Source: Yersinia nurmii | Lineage (GTDB): Bacteria > Pseudomonadota > Gammaproteobacteria > Enterobacterales > Enterobacteriaceae | Direction of reading: 5' to 3' | Assembly: GCF_001112925.1 (NCBI RefSeq) | Contig: NZ_CPYD01000011.1 | Coordinates: 91,777-155,776 of the forward strand | DNA: 64,000 bases | In this document: positions 19,598 through 29,693 of the stretch, in pieces | Position numbering within the stretch: the first letter of the stretch is position 1 | How the letters are laid out: each line of letters starts with the position of its first letter | Translations under genes and position numbers: made by a program | The notes under the pieces: model-generated | The model's database searches: none | What the model saw: the letters and a program-made list of their open reading frames with translations, nothing else | Told to the model about the DNA's origin: nothing

Positions 19598-19840
19598 ATG
19601 ATGAAGAATAACGTCGCCACTCAGCGGTCAGGTGTAGTATTGAAAACGCTGGTTAAAGTGATTATTACTGCAGCATTAAGTTACGGCCCGGCTGGAGCCA
19701 CGGCTTGGATTTTACGCAGTGTGAGCCGTAAACCGCTGCGTTGGGCGCTGGCAGTGTTGCTGGAACCGTTATTAAGACGCGGTTTAGGCGCGGTATTTGG
19801 CCGATTTGCAAAGGAAAAGCATGAAACGACTGCAAAATGA
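19598..19840 (+). CDS. pspD: Phage shock protein D
   Basis: An 80-residue peripheral inner-membrane protein. ALSYGPAGATAWILRSVSRK and the following LLEPLLRR match the E. coli PspD core; the role is unsettled. Two ATG codons in tandem (19598, 19601) follow GGAGG, and the first is used here. Its end overlaps the start of ycjX by 20 bases. No pspE follows. Confidence 0.9.
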   Translation: MMKNNVATQRSGVVLKTLVKVIITAALSYGPAGATAWILRSVSRKPLRWALAVLLEPLLRRGLGAVFGRFAKEKHETTAK

Positions 19841-21218
19841 GATCAGCTCTTTAGTTAACCGCGGGATGGACCGCCATTTGCGACTGGCGGTGACCGGCCT
19901 GAGTCGGAGTGGTAAAACCGCGTTTATCACCGCGTTAGTTAATCAATTATTACATGTACACAGTGGGGCGCGTTTACCGCTGTTTTCTGCCGTGCGCGAA
20001 GATCGCTTACTCGGCGTCAAGCGGGTGCCTCAGCGGGATTTGGGTATCCAACGTTTTAGATATGATGAAGGTCTGGCCTCATTGTACGGCACGCCGCCAA
20101 GCTGGCCGACGCCGACTCGTGGCGTGAGTGAAATTCGTCTGGCCCTGAGATTTAGGTCGAATGACTCGGTTTTACGTCATTTCAAAGAGACATCGACCTT
20201 GTATTTGGAAATAGTTGATTATCCAGGTGAATGGCTGCTGGATTTGCCGATGTTGGAGCAGGATTACCTCGAGTGGTCGCGGCAAATGAGCGGTTTGTTA
20301 CAGGGTAACCGTGCCGAATGGGCTAAACCGTGGTTAGATTTGTGTAAACAGTGCGATCCTTTGGCTCCAGCGGACGAAAATTTACTTGCCGCGATTGCTC
20401 AGGCCTATACCGAGTATCTGATTCGCTGTAAGCAAGAAGGGCTGCACTTTATTCAGCCGGGACGCTTTGTGCTACCCGGTGATATGGCCGGCGCGCCGGC
20501 CTTGCAGTTCTTCCCTTGGCCAGATATCACCGCGATTGATGAGTCTCGTTTGACTCAGGCAGACAAACACAGCAATTTGGGGATGTTGCGCGCGCGGTTT
20601 AATTACTACTGTCAATCAATCGTAAAAGGTTTCTATAAAGAACACTTTGTCCGGTTTGATCGACAAATCGTACTGGTGGATTGCCTACAACCTTTGAACA
20701 GCGGGCCGCAAGCCTTTAACGACATGCGTTTGGCATTAACCCAGCTTATGCAAAGCTTCCATTATGGGAAACGCACGCTATTTCGTCGTTTATTCTCACC
20801 GTGTATTGATAAATTGATGTTTGCTGCCACTAAAGCCGATCATGTCACCGCGGACCAACATGCCAATCTGGTGTCATTGCTGCAGCAATTAGTGCAGGAG
20901 GCCTGGCAAAATGCGGCGTTCGAAGGTATCAGCATGGATTGTGTCGGACTGGCGTCGGTGCAGGCCACGGAAAGTGGTATGGTCGATCATAACGGCCAGC
21001 GAATTCCAGCATTAAAGGGCCATCGTCTGGAAGACGGTGCTCCGCTGACGGTGTTCCCCGGCGACGTTCCGGCGCGTTTGCCCGGCCCGGCATTTTGGCA
21101 GCAACAGGGCTTCCATTTTGATCAGTTCCGTCCACAACAGGTCCACGTGGATAGCCCATTGCCGCATATCCGACTGGATGCGGTGATGGAGTTTTTATTG
21201 GGAGATAAACTGCGATGA
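19821..21218 (+). CDS. ycjX: P-loop NTPase YcjX, Psp-regulon member
   Basis: A 465-residue YcjX-family P-loop protein with the nucleotide-binding loop [10 protein letters not shown] near residue 26 and the G3-like [10 protein letters not shown] near 140. It is induced with the psp genes in enterobacteria, with an unclear role. The chosen ATG 19821 ([20 protein letters not shown] upstream) gives the family start inside the end of pspD; an earlier in-frame TTG or GTG would add eight unconserved residues. It overlaps ycjF by 4 bases. Confidence 0.95.
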   Translation: MKRLQNEISSLVNRGMDRHLRLAVTGLSRSGKTAFITALVNQLLHVHSGARLPLFSAVREDRLLGVKRVPQRDLGIQRFRYDEGLASLYGTPPSWPTPTRGVSEIRLALRFRSNDSVLRHFKETSTLYLEIVDYPGEWLLDLPMLEQDYLEWSRQMSGLLQGNRAEWAKPWLDLCKQCDPLAPADENLLAAIAQAYTEYLIRCKQEGLHFIQPGRFVLPGDMAGAPALQFFPWPDITAIDESRLTQADKHSNLGMLRARFNYYCQSIVKGFYKEHFVRFDRQIVLVDCLQPLNSGPQAFNDMRLALTQLMQSFHYGKRTLFRRLFSPCIDKLMFAATKADHVTADQHANLVSLLQQLVQEAWQNAAFEGISMDCVGLASVQATESGMVDHNGQRIPALKGHRLEDGAPLTVFPGDVPARLPGPAFWQQQGFHFDQFRPQQVHVDSPLPHIRLDAVMEFLLGDKLR

Positions 21219-22273
21219 ATGAACCATTGAAACCACGGATAGATTTTCAACAGCCATTGCAGCCGATCGAAGAGCCAAAGTTAAAAGCGGGGCAGACCTT
21301 TAGCGGCTCAGCGGCCGAGAATTTTTTGCCGGTTGATCCGGTTCTGGACGCGGACGAAGCGGAAGGGCGCGCGGAGGGTCTGGTGAGTGCGGCGCTTAAA
21401 CCAAAACGCAGTCTATGGCGAAAAATGGTGACAGCAGGTCTGATGCTGTTTGGCGTTAGCGTCGTGGCGCAGGCGGTGCAGTGGGTTAATCAGGCGTGGC
21501 AGCAGCAGGATTGGATAGCTTTGGGCACCACGGTTGCCGGTGGTTTGATCGTTTTTGCCGGGATTGGTTCGGTTGTTACCGAATGGCGGCGGTTATATCG
21601 GCTGCGCCAGCGTGCGGAAGAGCGTGACGTGGCGCGGACGTTACTGGTCAGCCACGGTTTGGGACAAGGGCGACAATTCTGCGAGAAACTGGCGCGTCAG
21701 GCGGGTTTGGATCAAGGACATCCGGCGTTACAGCGCTGGCAAGCCTCGCTGCATGAAACGCATAACGATCGGGAAGTCGTTGAACTTTATGCTAAATTAG
21801 TACAACCGACGTTGGATAATCAGGCTCGAGCTGAAATAAGCCGCTATGCGGCAGAATCGGCGCTGATGATTGCCGTCAGCCCTCTGGCGCTGGTGGATAT
21901 GGCTTTTATCGCTTGGCGAAACATTCGACTAATCAATCGTATTGCCGCGTTGTATGGAATTGAGCTTGGCTATTTCAGTCGTTTACGCCTGTTCCGTTTG
22001 GTTTTACTGAATATTGCCTTTGCCGGTGCATCGGAGTTAGTGCGGGAAGTCGGTATGGACTGGCTATCGCAGGATCTGGCCGCGCGTCTATCCGCTCGGG
22101 CGGCGCAGGGAATCGGTGCTGGTTTACTCACCGCGCGTTTGGGGATCAAAGCGATGGAATTATGTCGTCCATTGCCTTGGATGGATGATGATAAGCCCAA
22201 ACTGGGGGATTTCCGTCGTCAACTGATTACGCAACTGAAGAATACGTTGCCTAAGAAGGACAAACAGAGATAA
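21215..22273 (+). CDS. ycjF: Inner-membrane protein YcjF
   Basis: A 352-residue DUF697-family membrane protein, partner gene of ycjX in the psp regulon. The N-terminal 70 residues are polar ([16 protein letters not shown]), followed by two hydrophobic helices (about residues 71-90 and 100-120) and a C-terminal DUF697-like helical region with [20 protein letters not shown]. The molecular function is not established. Confidence 0.93.
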   Translation: MNEPLKPRIDFQQPLQPIEEPKLKAGQTFSGSAAENFLPVDPVLDADEAEGRAEGLVSAALKPKRSLWRKMVTAGLMLFGVSVVAQAVQWVNQAWQQQDWIALGTTVAGGLIVFAGIGSVVTEWRRLYRLRQRAEERDVARTLLVSHGLGQGRQFCEKLARQAGLDQGHPALQRWQASLHETHNDREVVELYAKLVQPTLDNQARAEISRYAAESALMIAVSPLALVDMAFIAWRNIRLINRIAALYGIELGYFSRLRLFRLVLLNIAFAGASELVREVGMDWLSQDLAARLSARAAQGIGAGLLTARLGIKAMELCRPLPWMDDDKPKLGDFRRQLITQLKNTLPKKDKQR

Positions 22274-22288
22274 AGCCACTAATTTGGG

Positions 22289-22744
22289 TTATTTGAGGCG
22301 TGGATCGAAACTGAAGTCGAGTGAGGTGACGCTGGTGAGGCAAGGGGTAAAATCACGATGTTTGGGATTAACCAGCATATTTCTCTCCAGCGGCACCAAC
22401 GTTGATGGAACCAGTAACCCAACGGAAGAAACCGAACTTAACCATTCAGTGCCGATATCCATAGTTGCCACCGGAGCCGGATCGTCTCGCCATCCCCTAG
22501 GCCAATCTTCCTGTTGCAAGGCCATAATAGCGTTATCCGGAATCGCGATTTGAAACAGATTGAAATCGTTCAGAGTGGCGCTATCTTCAACATGAACCAG
22601 TGTTTCCAACATCGCTAGAGAAATACTGCTAGCCAGATAAATTGCGCTGTGGCCTTTATGATTCCAGCGACCACCGTAGGTTTCCGCTCCATATCCCGAC
22701 CAGGCCGTTGCGGCAAAACGATTATGGACAATCCGGTATAGCAT
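22289..22744 (-). CDS. RES-domain toxin of a RES-Xre toxin-antitoxin pair
   Basis: Members of this family degrade cellular NAD+ and arrest growth. The catalytic R-E-S set is visible: R in YRIVHNRFAA plus GGRWNHKG near residues 20-30, E in AMLETLVH near 46, and S in LVPSTLVP near 120. The ATG at 22744 gives a standard RES length of 151 residues and follows a GGAG site, 16 bases after the antitoxin stop. A longer frame reaches 22792 inside the antitoxin gene. The pair sits between ycjF and tyrR, which are close neighbours in most relatives, so it looks like an acquired module. Confidence 0.88.
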   Translation of the reverse strand: MLYRIVHNRFAATAWSGYGAETYGGRWNHKGHSAIYLASSISLAMLETLVHVEDSATLNDFNLFQIAIPDNAIMALQQEDWPRGWRDDPAPVATMDIGTEWLSSVSSVGLLVPSTLVPLERNMLVNPKHRDFTPCLTSVTSLDFSFDPRLK

Positions 22745-22760
22745 CAAAACTGTTGCTCCA

Positions 22761-23207
22761 TTACGCAAAGACGCCATGTTCCAATCGACCAATCAGGTCA
22801 CATATTTCCAACGCTCCGGTTTCGGTTTCCAAGAGGGAATCAGGGGTGCGATTGCCCAAACCTCTCACAGGCGTGGACATCCACGCTGTGGCTTTAGCGC
22901 GGTCACCGCCGAACAAATCTACCGCCGCGTCCATAACGCGGACAAAACGAGCGATACGTTCACTTTCTTCTGGAGTAAATCGCCCATCATTAGTGCGACG
23001 GCGTGTCAGGCTGCGGCTGGGAATACCGGTGGCACGTAAAATTTCGGCCTTTGGCATCGCGGCCCACAGATGGATCGTATCAATAACGTCGACGGAAAAA
23101 CCGAGCTTAATACTGTCTACCAATGCGGTGCCGCGGCTGGCGGGCAGCCCGATTTCACGCCATAACGCGCTGACTCTAGTGGTCGGGCTTGGGTGGTAAC
23201 TTCTCAT
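22761..23207 (-). CDS. Xre/MbcA/ParS-type antitoxin
   Basis: A 148-residue antitoxin that should bind and block the RES toxin and repress the pair. The N-terminal half carries a helix-turn-helix (PKAEILRATGIPSRSLTRRR), the C-terminal half the DUF2384 toxin-binding domain (ERIARFVRVMDAAVDLFGG, then AKATAWMSTPVRGLG and TPDSLLET). An ideal GAGGAGG site precedes the ATG at 23207. The antitoxin gene lies first, as usual in this family, with a perfect inverted repeat just upstream. Confidence 0.88.
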   Translation of the reverse strand: MRSYHPSPTTRVSALWREIGLPASRGTALVDSIKLGFSVDVIDTIHLWAAMPKAEILRATGIPSRSLTRRRTNDGRFTPEESERIARFVRVMDAAVDLFGGDRAKATAWMSTPVRGLGNRTPDSLLETETGALEICDLIGRLEHGVFA

Positions 23208-23221
23208 GCAACCTCCTCGGT

Positions 23222-23250
23222 CAACTGGCTACCTTTACTATAGCCAGTTG
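23222..23250. promoter_or_regulatory. Inverted-repeat operator of the RES-Xre pair
   Basis: A perfect 10-bp inverted repeat, caactggcta / tagccagttg, with a 9-base spacer, ends 15 bases upstream of the antitoxin ATG. Its position and symmetry fit an operator bound by the Xre-type antitoxin. This is inferred from geometry only. Confidence 0.6.
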
Positions 23251-23439
23251 GCGTATTGATTGCAAAGTGTCACCTGTGCTTGACGGGATGACCGCTTCTA
23301 CGAATATATTATATTCATCTGCATAATTGGCTTTGAAGATAATATCGCCCTGCTATTCTTTCACAAAGACGGGGATAATACCTTCATGTCGCTGTAAAAA
23401 AGACCAAATGAAGACAAATGAAACGAAAAAGACGATTCC

Positions 23440-23457
23440 TGTCAACTTTTGCTGACA
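23440..23457. promoter_or_regulatory. Candidate TyrR box upstream of tyrR
   Basis: tgtcaacttttgctgaca has the TyrR-box form TGT-N12-ACA with the essential G and C 14 bases apart and partial match to TGTAAA-N6-TTTACA. It lies 78 bases before tyrR. tyrR is autoregulated in E. coli, so the position is sensible. Confidence 0.45.
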
Positions 23458-23534
23458 GATCTCTTCATCAGGGCGAAGGGACAGGGTATTATCAAACTTA
23501 GTCATCCCGTACCGCAAAGATAAGGTCAATACTG

Positions 23535-25121
23535 ATGCGCTTGGAAGTGTTTTGCGAAGACCGGATAGGTCTCACCAGAGAGTTACTCGATCTCTTGGTT
23601 TTACGCAGCATTGATTTACGGGGGATCGAAATTGATCCTGTCGGCCGTATTTATCTGAATTTCTCCAAACTCGATTTTGCCGTGTTTCAGGCGCTGATGG
23701 CGGAAATTCGGCGTATCGACGGGGTTACCGACGTGCGCACCGTTCCTTTCATGCCTTCTGAGCGTGAGCACCGCGCGCTGCGCGCCTTGCTGGAGTCCAT
23801 GCCGGAGCCTGTTTTTTCCATCGATCTTAAAGGCAACGTTGAACTGGCTAACCCGGCGGCTCGCGAGCTGTTTTCTTTTAACGAAGATAAAATCCGTCAT
23901 AAGACAATTGGTACGCTGCTGGGGGGATTTAATTTTGCCCACTGGTTTGAGCGCGAAGAAACCACGCCTCATACCGAACGAATACTGATTCACAGTCAGG
24001 ATTACCTGATGGAAGTGACACCTATTCATTTGGTGGATGAAAATCAGCATAACCAAACGGTGGGTGCGGTGGTGATGTTGAAATCAACCGCGCGTATGGG
24101 GCAGCAATTGCAAACTCTGTCGGTTAACGATGACAGCGAATTCAAACAAATTGTCGCCGTGAGCAGCAAAATGCGTCAGGTTTTAGAGCAGGCGCGCAAA
24201 TTGGCGATGTTGGATGCGCCGCTGTTGCTGATTGGTGATACCGGTACCGGTAAAGATCTGCTAGCCAGAGCTTGCCACTTGCGCAGTCCGCGCGGCAAAA
24301 AGCCTTTCCTTGGTCTCAATTGTGCGTCGATGCCAGACGACGTGGTAGAAAGTGAGCTATTTGGCTATGCGCCGGGCGCGTATCCTAATGCGGTGGAAGG
24401 CAAAAAAGGTTTCTTTGAACAGGCTAACGGCGGCTCGGTGCTATTGGATGAAATCGGTGAAATGTCGCCGCGAATGCAGATCAAACTACTGCGTTTCCTC
24501 AACGATGGCACTTTCCGCCGGGTAGGTGAAGAGCATGAAGTCCACGTGGATGTTCGGGTTATCTGCGCGACGCAGAAGAATTTGGTGGAATTGGTTCAGC
24601 GTGGTGAATTCCGCGAAGATCTTTATTATCGCCTAAACGTGCTGACCATTACTTTACCTCCGTTACGCGAGCGGCCAACGGATATTATGCCGCTGGTGGA
24701 ACTATTTGTAGCCCGATTCTCTGATGAGCAAGGCGTACCTCGGCCGAAGCTGTCACCGGAGCTTAACGGATTCCTCACGCGCTATGGCTGGCCGGGTAAC
24801 GTTCGTCAGCTTAAGAATGCCATTTATCGGGCTTTAACTCAGCTAGAGGGCACAGAGCTGCGTCCACAGGACATTATTCTGCCGGAATTTGAAGTGGAGA
24901 TGTCATTGGGTGATGAGGTGCTGGACGGTTCGCTAGACGATATTAGTAAGCGTTTCGAACGTTCGGTATTAACCCGTCTTTATCGTAATTATCCTAGTAC
25001 ACGTAAATTGGCGAAACGCTTAGGCGTTTCCCATACGGCGATTGCCAATAAGCTGCGAGAATATGGATTAAGCGGCAGTCGTCGCCCGACCACGGATGAA
25101 AACGAAGAGAGCCAAGAATAG
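23535..25121 (+). CDS. tyrR: Aromatic amino acid regulator TyrR
   Basis: Represses or activates genes of aromatic amino acid synthesis and transport in response to Tyr, Phe and Trp. Domains in order: ACT (about residues 1-70), PAS (about 78-140), AAA+ ATPase (Walker A GDTGTGKDL near 234, Walker B GGSVLLDE near 300) and a Fis-type HTH (STRKLAKRLGVSHTAIANKL near 490). The sigma54-contact loop reads GAYPNA rather than GAFTGA, as in E. coli TyrR, which works with sigma70. Length 528 against 513 in E. coli, with a slightly longer tail. Confidence 0.96.
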   Translation: MRLEVFCEDRIGLTRELLDLLVLRSIDLRGIEIDPVGRIYLNFSKLDFAVFQALMAEIRRIDGVTDVRTVPFMPSEREHRALRALLESMPEPVFSIDLKGNVELANPAARELFSFNEDKIRHKTIGTLLGGFNFAHWFEREETTPHTERILIHSQDYLMEVTPIHLVDENQHNQTVGAVVMLKSTARMGQQLQTLSVNDDSEFKQIVAVSSKMRQVLEQARKLAMLDAPLLLIGDTGTGKDLLARACHLRSPRGKKPFLGLNCASMPDDVVESELFGYAPGAYPNAVEGKKGFFEQANGGSVLLDEIGEMSPRMQIKLLRFLNDGTFRRVGEEHEVHVDVRVICATQKNLVELVQRGEFREDLYYRLNVLTITLPPLRERPTDIMPLVELFVARFSDEQGVPRPKLSPELNGFLTRYGWPGNVRQLKNAIYRALTQLEGTELRPQDIILPEFEVEMSLGDEVLDGSLDDISKRFERSVLTRLYRNYPSTRKLAKRLGVSHTAIANKLREYGLSGSRRPTTDENEESQE

Positions 25122-25180
25122 AAGGGTATTTCAGGAATGCCTGCTATTTATCGTTAAATAACGTTTATCGACAAAAAAAG

Positions 25181-25206
25181 AACGGCTGACAGGATGTCAG
25201 CCGTTT
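25181..25206. terminator. Bidirectional terminator between tyrR and tpx
   Basis: Perfect 10-bp stem aacggctgac / gtcagccgtt with a 5-base loop. It has A residues on the left and T residues on the right, so it can end transcripts from both convergent genes. Confidence 0.85.
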
Positions 25207-25225
25207 TGCTAGTTGGGTTGAGCTA

Positions 25226-25729
25226 TTATTTCAGCGCGGCTAATGCGGCATCGTAATCAGGCTCGGTAGTGATTTCATTCACCAATTCGCTGTAAATCAC
25301 GTTGTCATTGGCATCCAACACCACAACGGCACGGGCGGTCAGTTCGGCTAATGGACCTTCGGCAATTTCAACGCCATAGGCTTGTTTAAATTCAGCGCCA
25401 CGTAGGGTGGACAGCGTCACTACGTTGCTCAGGCCTTCAGCACCGCAGAAGCGCGATTGGGCAAATGGAAGGTCAGCGGAGATACAAAGAACAACGGTAT
25501 TCTCAAGCTCGCCAGCCAATTGATTGAATTTACGCACGGAAGCGGCGCAAACACCGGTATCAATGCTTGGGAAGATGTTCAGGACTTTGCGTTTACCGGC
25601 AAAATCGCTCAGAGAAACGGCAGAAAGATCTTTAGCGACCAAAGTGAAGTCTTTGGCTTTCTCACCGGCTTGCGGAAGTTTACCCGCTACGGCAACAGGA
25701 TTGCCTTGAAAATGTACGGTCTGTGTCAT
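25226..25729 (-). CDS. tpx: Thiol peroxidase Tpx
   Basis: Atypical two-cysteine peroxiredoxin (167 residues) that reduces lipid and hydrogen peroxides in the periplasm-facing or cytoplasmic pool using thioredoxin. The peroxidatic cysteine is in [13 protein letters not shown] (C61) and the resolving cysteine in SRFCGAEG (C95). The start [12 protein letters not shown] is the family start. Confidence 0.96.
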   Translation of the reverse strand: MTQTVHFQGNPVAVAGKLPQAGEKAKDFTLVAKDLSAVSLSDFAGKRKVLNIFPSIDTGVCAASVRKFNQLAGELENTVVLCISADLPFAQSRFCGAEGLSNVVTLSTLRGAEFKQAYGVEIAEGPLAELTARAVVVLDANDNVIYSELVNEITTEPDYDAALAALK

Positions 25730-25878
25730 TTAAGATTCCTTTACAGATATGTAACACGGATTCCAGTTTAAGGTAACAATAAGCAATTGCATATAAGAAA
25801 TTCTCTAAACAATTGTATATATTAATGAGTTAGCCTGTTATTCCTTAGGTTCAGCGATCACATAGCTTGGGAGCCATT

Positions 25879-26853
25879 ATGAGAACGATGCGTTTTTACC
25901 CAGAATCCTGGCCGTTACACACCGCGTTCGTTATTTCGCGAGGAAGCCGTACTGAAGCCAAGGTTGTGGTGGTCGAAATAGAGCGAAATGGCATTCGAGG
26001 CGTAGGTGAATGTACTCCCTATCCACGTTATGGGGAAAGTGAATCTTCCGTGATGGCGCAGCTGGCATTGGTTGTCGATGCGATCCAATACGGCATTTCC
26101 CGCGATGCGTTACAGCAATTATTGCCTGCGGGTGCGGCGCGTAACGCAGTTGACTCAGCTTTATGGCAACTGGAATGCGGGCTTACTCGAAAAAACTTGT
26201 GGCAATTGAGCCACACCCAAGTTCCCGATGCTATTTCAATGGCGCAAACCGTCAGTATCGGTACGCCGGAGTCCATGGCTTATAACGCGCGTTTGCTATC
26301 ACAGCAGGGCGCAAAACTGTTAAAAATCAAACTGGACGATCATCTGATTGCGGAACGATTAGTGGCCATTCGTGCCGCGGTGCCGGAGGCTATATTGATT
26401 GTTGATGCTAATGAATCCTGGCAACCAGAAGGCTTAGCCGCGCGTTGCCAATTATTGGCAGACCTCGGCGTTGCCATGCTGGAGCAGCCATTACCTGCGG
26501 ATAAAGATGAGACTTTGCAGCATTTCATTCATCCACTGCCTATTTGTGCCGATGAAAGCTGCCATACGCGTGAAGATTTGCAGGGATTGGTGGGACGCTA
26601 CGAAATGGTCAATATCAAACTGGATAAAAGCGGTGGTTTAACCGAGGCTTTATTGCTGGCCGAGCAGGCGAAAGCCCTGGGATTTCAAATTATGCTGGGC
26701 TGCATGCTCTGCACCTCGCGGGCTATTCGCGCCGCGTTGCCTTTGGTGCCCGTAGCGCGGTTTGTTGATTTAGATGGCCCAACTTGGTTGGCCAGCGACG
26801 TCGCGGAAGGACTGAATTTCTCCTGTGGCGCGATTAATCAGTTGGCCGGTTAA
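25879..26853 (+). CDS. ycjG: L-Ala-D/L-Glu epimerase
   Basis: Enolase-superfamily enzyme that epimerises L-Ala-D-Glu from recycled murein to L-Ala-L-Glu. The catalytic lysine region LLKIKLDD is near residue 150, metal ligands in VDANESW (about 176), LEQPLP (about 202) and CADES (about 226), and the second lysine in NIKLDKSGG (about 248). ATG 25879 after GGGAG gives MRTMRFYPESWPLHT, the E. coli-like start; the upstream TTG is rejected. It is convergent with mpaA, which acts one step later on the same murein tripeptide pathway. Length 324. Confidence 0.94.
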   Translation: MRTMRFYPESWPLHTAFVISRGSRTEAKVVVVEIERNGIRGVGECTPYPRYGESESSVMAQLALVVDAIQYGISRDALQQLLPAGAARNAVDSALWQLECGLTRKNLWQLSHTQVPDAISMAQTVSIGTPESMAYNARLLSQQGAKLLKIKLDDHLIAERLVAIRAAVPEAILIVDANESWQPEGLAARCQLLADLGVAMLEQPLPADKDETLQHFIHPLPICADESCHTREDLQGLVGRYEMVNIKLDKSGGLTEALLLAEQAKALGFQIMLGCMLCTSRAIRAALPLVPVARFVDLDGPTWLASDVAEGLNFSCGAINQLAG

Positions 26854-26861
26854 TCCCAAGG

Positions 26862-27566
26862 CTAGGGTCTGGTCAGAAGGGCCGTCATGGCTGCCAGATA
26901 GCTCTCGCTGGCTGCGTCGGCTGAAATCGGTGGAAATTCAGCGGTGATACAAGGTAGGGAAATATCCGCGCACCAACTGCCGAATGACCCCGGCGTGGCA
27001 TAACCCACGTTGGTTAAGAGTGGCAGATCAAATTGTTCTGACAACCAATGGCCTAGCGGTGAGCTATCAGGATCTTCAATACAGGCCAAAGGCTCGTGGA
27101 AGGAAATGACCCACGCAGGTGCCAGTTCTCCAATAATCTGGCATAGGGCTTTGGTTTCCAGCTCTGAACCCGCCTCGCTTCCTGTTGATAACAAAACGTC
27201 CCGTTCGGTTGCCGCACTATTCCAGCGGTAAACCGTCTCGCCGGATTGCCAGTTATTAGCAGGAAAATTCCGGTTGAGATCGACCCCGTTGGCGTTGGCG
27301 CGTAAACCTAGCTGACATCCATCTGGATTGACCGCCAGAATCACATGGTGGCGCAGTTGTTCGGTAGAAATGCTGCGTAACGCGCAGGATAGCGTAATGA
27401 CCGCGGCCGTTTCGTCACCGTGGGTACCGGCGATAATCAGCCCGGTATCGGCCGCTGGCGTTTGAGCGGGGAAGTAAAGCAGCGGGGCACCTAAAAACGA
27501 ACTACCGTAGAGCTTTCCTAGTGGTGGCAAATGGCCGCGAAGTGGGCGGGGACGAAGCTGTGTCAT
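26862..27566 (-). CDS. mpaA: Murein peptide amidase A
   Basis: M14-type zinc carboxypeptidase in the cytoplasm that cuts the gamma-D-Glu-diaminopimelate bond of murein tripeptide. Zinc ligands are in GTHGDETA (H and E, about residue 48) and ISFHEPLAC (H, about 157); the catalytic glutamate is in ITAEFPP near the C-terminus. With 234 residues it is close to E. coli MpaA (242). It is convergent with ycjG and nine bases apart. Confidence 0.93.
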   Translation of the reverse strand: MTQLRPRPLRGHLPPLGKLYGSSFLGAPLLYFPAQTPAADTGLIIAGTHGDETAAVITLSCALRSISTEQLRHHVILAVNPDGCQLGLRANANGVDLNRNFPANNWQSGETVYRWNSAATERDVLLSTGSEAGSELETKALCQIIGELAPAWVISFHEPLACIEDPDSSPLGHWLSEQFDLPLLTNVGYATPGSFGSWCADISLPCITAEFPPISADAASESYLAAMTALLTRP

Positions 27567-27847
27567 GGGGTTCTCTTTAGATGTCTTTGTTCGGCAGTCA
27601 TGAAATTATCACTTAACTTCTTCCGATACAAACGCCGCCGTATTCGGTGATTGTTAAGCATAAACCGCACTATTAGCTATTGATATCTAATAAGTAATAG
27701 ATTTGAAAATAATGATAGGTTAGATTTATTAGTTGAGTACCCGGCCTGGCAGCATCAAGAATTTTCGCTGACGGGAGAATGACAAGTCAGAGCCAGTGGA
27801 ATTTGGCTCATTTATGGCATGGATTAACAACGATAAGGTCATCAATT

Positions 27848-29464
27848 ATGCAATATTTTCGTTATGCATTATGTGCCGCTGTGGTCGGGGCATCCCTTGG
27901 CACGGCCTATGCCGCTGAGGTGCCGCCGGGTACCCAATTAGCTGATAAACAAGAAATTGTGCGTCATATTAAGGATGAGCCAGCTTCTTTGGATCCGATA
28001 AAAGCGGTTGGTTTGCCGGAAGCACAGGTCGCGCGAGATTTGTTTGAAGGGCTGGTGAATCAGGATGCCAACGGCAAAGTCATTCCGGGCGTAGCGGAGA
28101 AATGGCAAACCTCAGATAATCAAATCTGGCTATTTACGCTGCGCAAAGACGCACGCTGGTCCAATGGCGATCCGGTGACTGCTAATGATTTTGTGTATAG
28201 CTGGCAGCGGTTGGTCGATCCCAAAAATCTCTCGCCTTTTGCTTGGTTTGCGCAATTAGCCGGTTTAAATAACGCGGAACAGATTATTGCCGGTAAATTA
28301 CCGGCGGATCAATTGGGCGTTAGCGCAGTAGATAATTACACGCTTAAAGTTCAACTGAGTAAGCCAGTGCCTTATTTTGCCAGCCTGATGGCAAATTTCA
28401 GTATGTTCCCTGTTCATAAAGCAACGGTTGAGAAATATGGCAATAACTGGACTAAAGTCGGTAATTTAGTCGGTAACGGTGCATTTAAATTACAAGATCG
28501 CGTGGTCAATGAAAAACTGGTGCTGGTACCCAACGAAAATTATTGGGATCACGCTCATACGGTGCTGACTAAAGTGACGTTTATTCCTATTAATCAGGAA
28601 TCCAACGCTACTAAACGTTATCAGGCCGGTGATATCGATATTACTGAGTCCTTCCCGAAAAATATGTACCAGAAGCTGTTAAAAGATATTCCTGGGCAGG
28701 TTTATACTCCGGATCAGCTCGGGACGTATTATTACGCGTTTAACACTCAGCGTGCGCCAACCAACGATGTTCGCGTGCGTAAAGCGCTGTCTTACGCGAT
28801 CGATCGTAAAATTATTGCGGAAAAAGTATTAGGCACCGGAGAGAAACCGGCTTATCACTTTACCCCAGACGTGACGGCGGGATATAAGCCGACGGATAAT
28901 TTCTTACAGCAGCACAGTCAGGCTGAATTAGATGCACAGGCGAAAGCGTTGATGAATGCGGCGGGATATGGCCCGAATAATCCGTTGAAACTTTCGCTAC
29001 TGTATAACACCTCGGAAAACCACCAGAAACTGGCGATTGCAGTCGCCTCAATGTGGAAGAAAAAGCTGGGCGTGGATGTCAAGTTGGTTAACCAGGAATG
29101 GAAAACTTATATAGATAGCCGCAATACTGGCAATTTTGACGTGGTGCGAGCATCCTGGGTTGGGGATTATAATGAGCCGTCAACCTTTTTGTCGTTATTA
29201 ACATCCAGCCACAGCGGGAATATCGCCAAATTCAATAATGCGGATTACGATAAACTGATGTCGGATACCAGTAAACAAACTAATGCTAAAGCGCTGAATG
29301 CTGATTATAACAAGGCTGAGCAGATTATTGCCGAGCAAGCACCGATTGCACCTATTTATCAATATACCAATGGCCGCTTAATTAAGCCTTGGGTAAAAGG
29401 TTATCCGATTACCAATCCGGAAGATGTAGCATACAGTCAAACGATGTACATCATTAAACATTGA
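27848..29464 (+). CDS. mppA: Murein tripeptide-binding protein MppA
   Basis: Periplasmic binding protein that delivers L-Ala-gamma-D-Glu-mDAP to the Opp permease. ATG 27848 gives a normal signal peptide (MQYFRYALCAAVVGASLGTA, cleaved near YAA-EV) and 538 residues against 537 in E. coli. An upstream in-frame ATG adds 23 residues without signal character. Conserved blocks include VRHIKDEPASLDP, DITESFPKNMYQ and the C-terminal KPWVKGYPI-NPEDVAYS. OppA is the main alternative, but sequence and position beside ycjG and mpaA favour MppA. Confidence 0.92.
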   Translation: MQYFRYALCAAVVGASLGTAYAAEVPPGTQLADKQEIVRHIKDEPASLDPIKAVGLPEAQVARDLFEGLVNQDANGKVIPGVAEKWQTSDNQIWLFTLRKDARWSNGDPVTANDFVYSWQRLVDPKNLSPFAWFAQLAGLNNAEQIIAGKLPADQLGVSAVDNYTLKVQLSKPVPYFASLMANFSMFPVHKATVEKYGNNWTKVGNLVGNGAFKLQDRVVNEKLVLVPNENYWDHAHTVLTKVTFIPINQESNATKRYQAGDIDITESFPKNMYQKLLKDIPGQVYTPDQLGTYYYAFNTQRAPTNDVRVRKALSYAIDRKIIAEKVLGTGEKPAYHFTPDVTAGYKPTDNFLQQHSQAELDAQAKALMNAAGYGPNNPLKLSLLYNTSENHQKLAIAVASMWKKKLGVDVKLVNQEWKTYIDSRNTGNFDVVRASWVGDYNEPSTFLSLLTSSHSGNIAKFNNADYDKLMSDTSKQTNAKALNADYNKAEQIIAEQAPIAPIYQYTNGRLIKPWVKGYPITNPEDVAYSQTMYIIKH

Positions 29465-29512
29465 TCGGCGTTTTGCAGTGAATACTCATCACGAGTTTAT
29501 TCAGTATCATAA

Positions 29513-29545
29513 AATCCCTGTAATCTGATTACGGGGATTTTTTAT
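29513..29545 (+). terminator. Terminator of mppA
   Basis: Stem aatccctgtaat / attacggggatt with one G-U pair, a 3-base loop and a run of six T. Confidence 0.85.
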
Positions 29546-29693
29546 CACCACAACATCATCAAACCGAGTTATTGCCCACTAATGCTTAGCCAGTTCTGGC
29601 TTATCCGTGCCTTGTCGGCTTTAAACTTCAAGACGTTAAGGCTAGACTGAATCATTCCTGTGCTGAATGCCGGTGATTGAGGAGAATAGGGTT

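Noticed and set aside
23535..25121. TyrR as a sigma54 activator
   Set aside because: The AAA+ loop reads GAYPNA instead of GAFTGA, as in E. coli TyrR, so it is a sigma70-type regulator and not a novelty.
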